A stretch of 6,400 bases of DNA from an uncultured Treponema sp. (GTDB taxonomy: Bacteria; Spirochaetota; Spirochaetia; Treponematales; Treponemataceae). A model generated the notes under the pieces. That model was not told the DNA's origin, made no database searches, and saw only the letters and a list, made by a program, of their open reading frames with translations. The stretch spans positions 1 to 6,400 of the forward strand of contig CALBXN010000053.1 in the NCBI GenBank assembly GCA_937890485.1, read 5' to 3'. Shown here one piece after another: positions 6,021 to 6,400 of this stretch (position 1 is its first letter; every line of letters begins with the position of its first letter). The translations under genes and the position numbers were made by a program.

Positions 6021-6078
6021 GTAGTGAGTAATTACTAATCAATTTTTAGTGAGTTGTACGCAAATATTTTTAATGTGT
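6021..6078 (+). repeat. Intergenic repeat R, copy 3 (R3)
   Basis: The first 42 bases are identical to R1. TAGTGAGT occurs at 6022-6029 and 6047-6054, and the palindrome AGTAATTACT at 6027-6036. The tail TTTTAATGTGTATTTTT matches R2 better than R1. It lies between the divergent zinc-finger operon and the ATPase gene, 23 bp before the 32-bp tandem array. Confidence 0.9.
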
Positions 6079-6101
6079 ATTTTTTTCCTGTTGTTTTTAC
6101 C

Positions 6102-6180
6102 AAAATATCGCAGTTTTTCAGAGCAAAAAGTCTAAAATATCGCAGTTTTACTAGACAAAAAGTCTAAAATATCGCAGTAT
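6102..6180 (+). repeat. 32-bp tandem array immediately upstream of the ATPase gene
   Basis: AAAATATCGCAGT starts at 6102, 6134 and 6166, an exact 32-bp period, with AAAAAGTCT ending units one and two. The last unit ends 6 bp before the ATG, so any protein bound there would block or recruit polymerase. TAGACA (6152-6157) may be a -35. With no spacers it is not CRISPR. It is the counterpart of the 33-bp array at 5101-5196. Confidence 0.9.
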
Positions 6181-6186
6181 ATAATT

Positions 6187-6400
6187 ATGACAAGAGAATC
6201 TATAGAAATAACATTGCATGAACAAAAAGAAGAATTTGAAGCAAAGAAAAACATGAATGTTTGTTCCCGTGCAGAAGAATCTTTAATAAATCTAAATAGT
6301 AATTTAGCACAAGTTGTAATTGGCATTAGAAGAAGCGGAAAATCAACTTTGTGTATGAATGTAATAAAAAAATCAAACATAAATTTTGCTTATGTGAATT
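6187..6400 (+). CDS. AAA_14-type P-loop ATPase, probably with C-terminal DUF4143 (partial, N-terminal 71 aa)
   Basis: The frame opens at the ATG at 6187 and stays open to the window edge. The start MTRESIEITL, followed by a charged helix and RAEESLINLNSNLAQVVIGI, matches the usual N-terminus of this family. Walker A is G46-I-R-R-S-G51-K52-S53-T54, preceded by a hydrophobic beta strand and followed by a helix (LCMNVIKK) and NFAYVN, as in AAA_14. Full-length members are roughly 400 aa and end in a DUF4143 domain with a PD-(D/E)XK-like fold, so most of the gene is outside. No ribosome site precedes the ATG; translation may be leaderless or weak, in keeping with tight control by the adjoining array. 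The cellular role of the family is unsettled. Confidence 0.88.
   Translation, partial: MTRESIEITLHEQKEEFEAKKNMNVCSRAEESLINLNSNLAQVVIGIRRSGKSTLCMNVIKKSNINFAYVN

Noticed and set aside
5101..6180. CRISPR array
   Set aside because: The 32- and 33-bp units are contiguous tandem repeats without unique spacers, and no cas gene is visible.
6132..6380. 82-aa minus-strand open frame
   Set aside because: It is antisense to the ATPase gene with its clear Walker A motif, and runs into the tandem array.

Overview
The window is AT-rich bacterial DNA with strong Shine-Dalgarno signals. It looks like a host-associated Treponema-type spirochaete. The basis is a giant surface lipoprotein of Fn3-like repeats ending in a DUF1566/Lcl-like lectin fold, AAA_14/DUF4143 ATPases, and the overall codon style. 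The genus is an inference, not proven. No housekeeping gene is present, and the region reads as accessory and repeat-rich.

Layout. (1) Positions 1-3051, minus strand: a continuous reading frame of 1017 visible codons for a secreted lipoprotein whose C-terminus lies outside the window. It has five Fn3-like repeats (two nearly identical), two further Ig/Fn3-like modules, a DUF1566-like domain and the start of an IPT/TIG-like module. Inside the DUF1566 part is a short stretch with codon use and motifs expected of a diversity-generating-retroelement variable region. (2) Positions 3052-3342: intergenic region with repeat copy R1, a promoter and a structured leader. (3) Positions 3343-3896, plus strand: two small genes, one unknown and one a zinc ribbon. 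(4) Positions 3910-4962, minus strand: a PD-(D/E)XK-type nuclease-like protein. (5) Positions 4963-5561: a gene-poor stretch with R2, a decayed 33-bp tandem array, a deleted remnant of an AAA_14/DUF4143 ATPase gene, a promoter-like site, a dispersed palindromic repeat and a hairpin terminator. (6) Positions 5562-5935, minus strand: a 22-codon micro-ORF whose stop overlaps the start of a 102-aa zinc-finger protein. (7) Positions 5936-6186: an operator-like double inverted repeat, R3 and a 32-bp tandem array. (8) Positions 6187-6400, plus strand: the N-terminus of an intact AAA_14-type ATPase that runs off the window.

The most striking pattern is a modular one. Three same-direction copies of a roughly 58-bp palindrome-containing repeat (R1-R3) each sit in a divergent intergenic region. 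Downstream of R2 and R3 comes a 32/33-bp helically phased tandem array and then an ATPase gene, broken after R2 and intact after R3. This suggests a repeated ATPase cassette carrying its own control array, duplicated and in one place degraded. With the nuclease and the small zinc proteins, this could be a defence-type or otherwise mobile accessory region, but no gene here is a proven defence gene.
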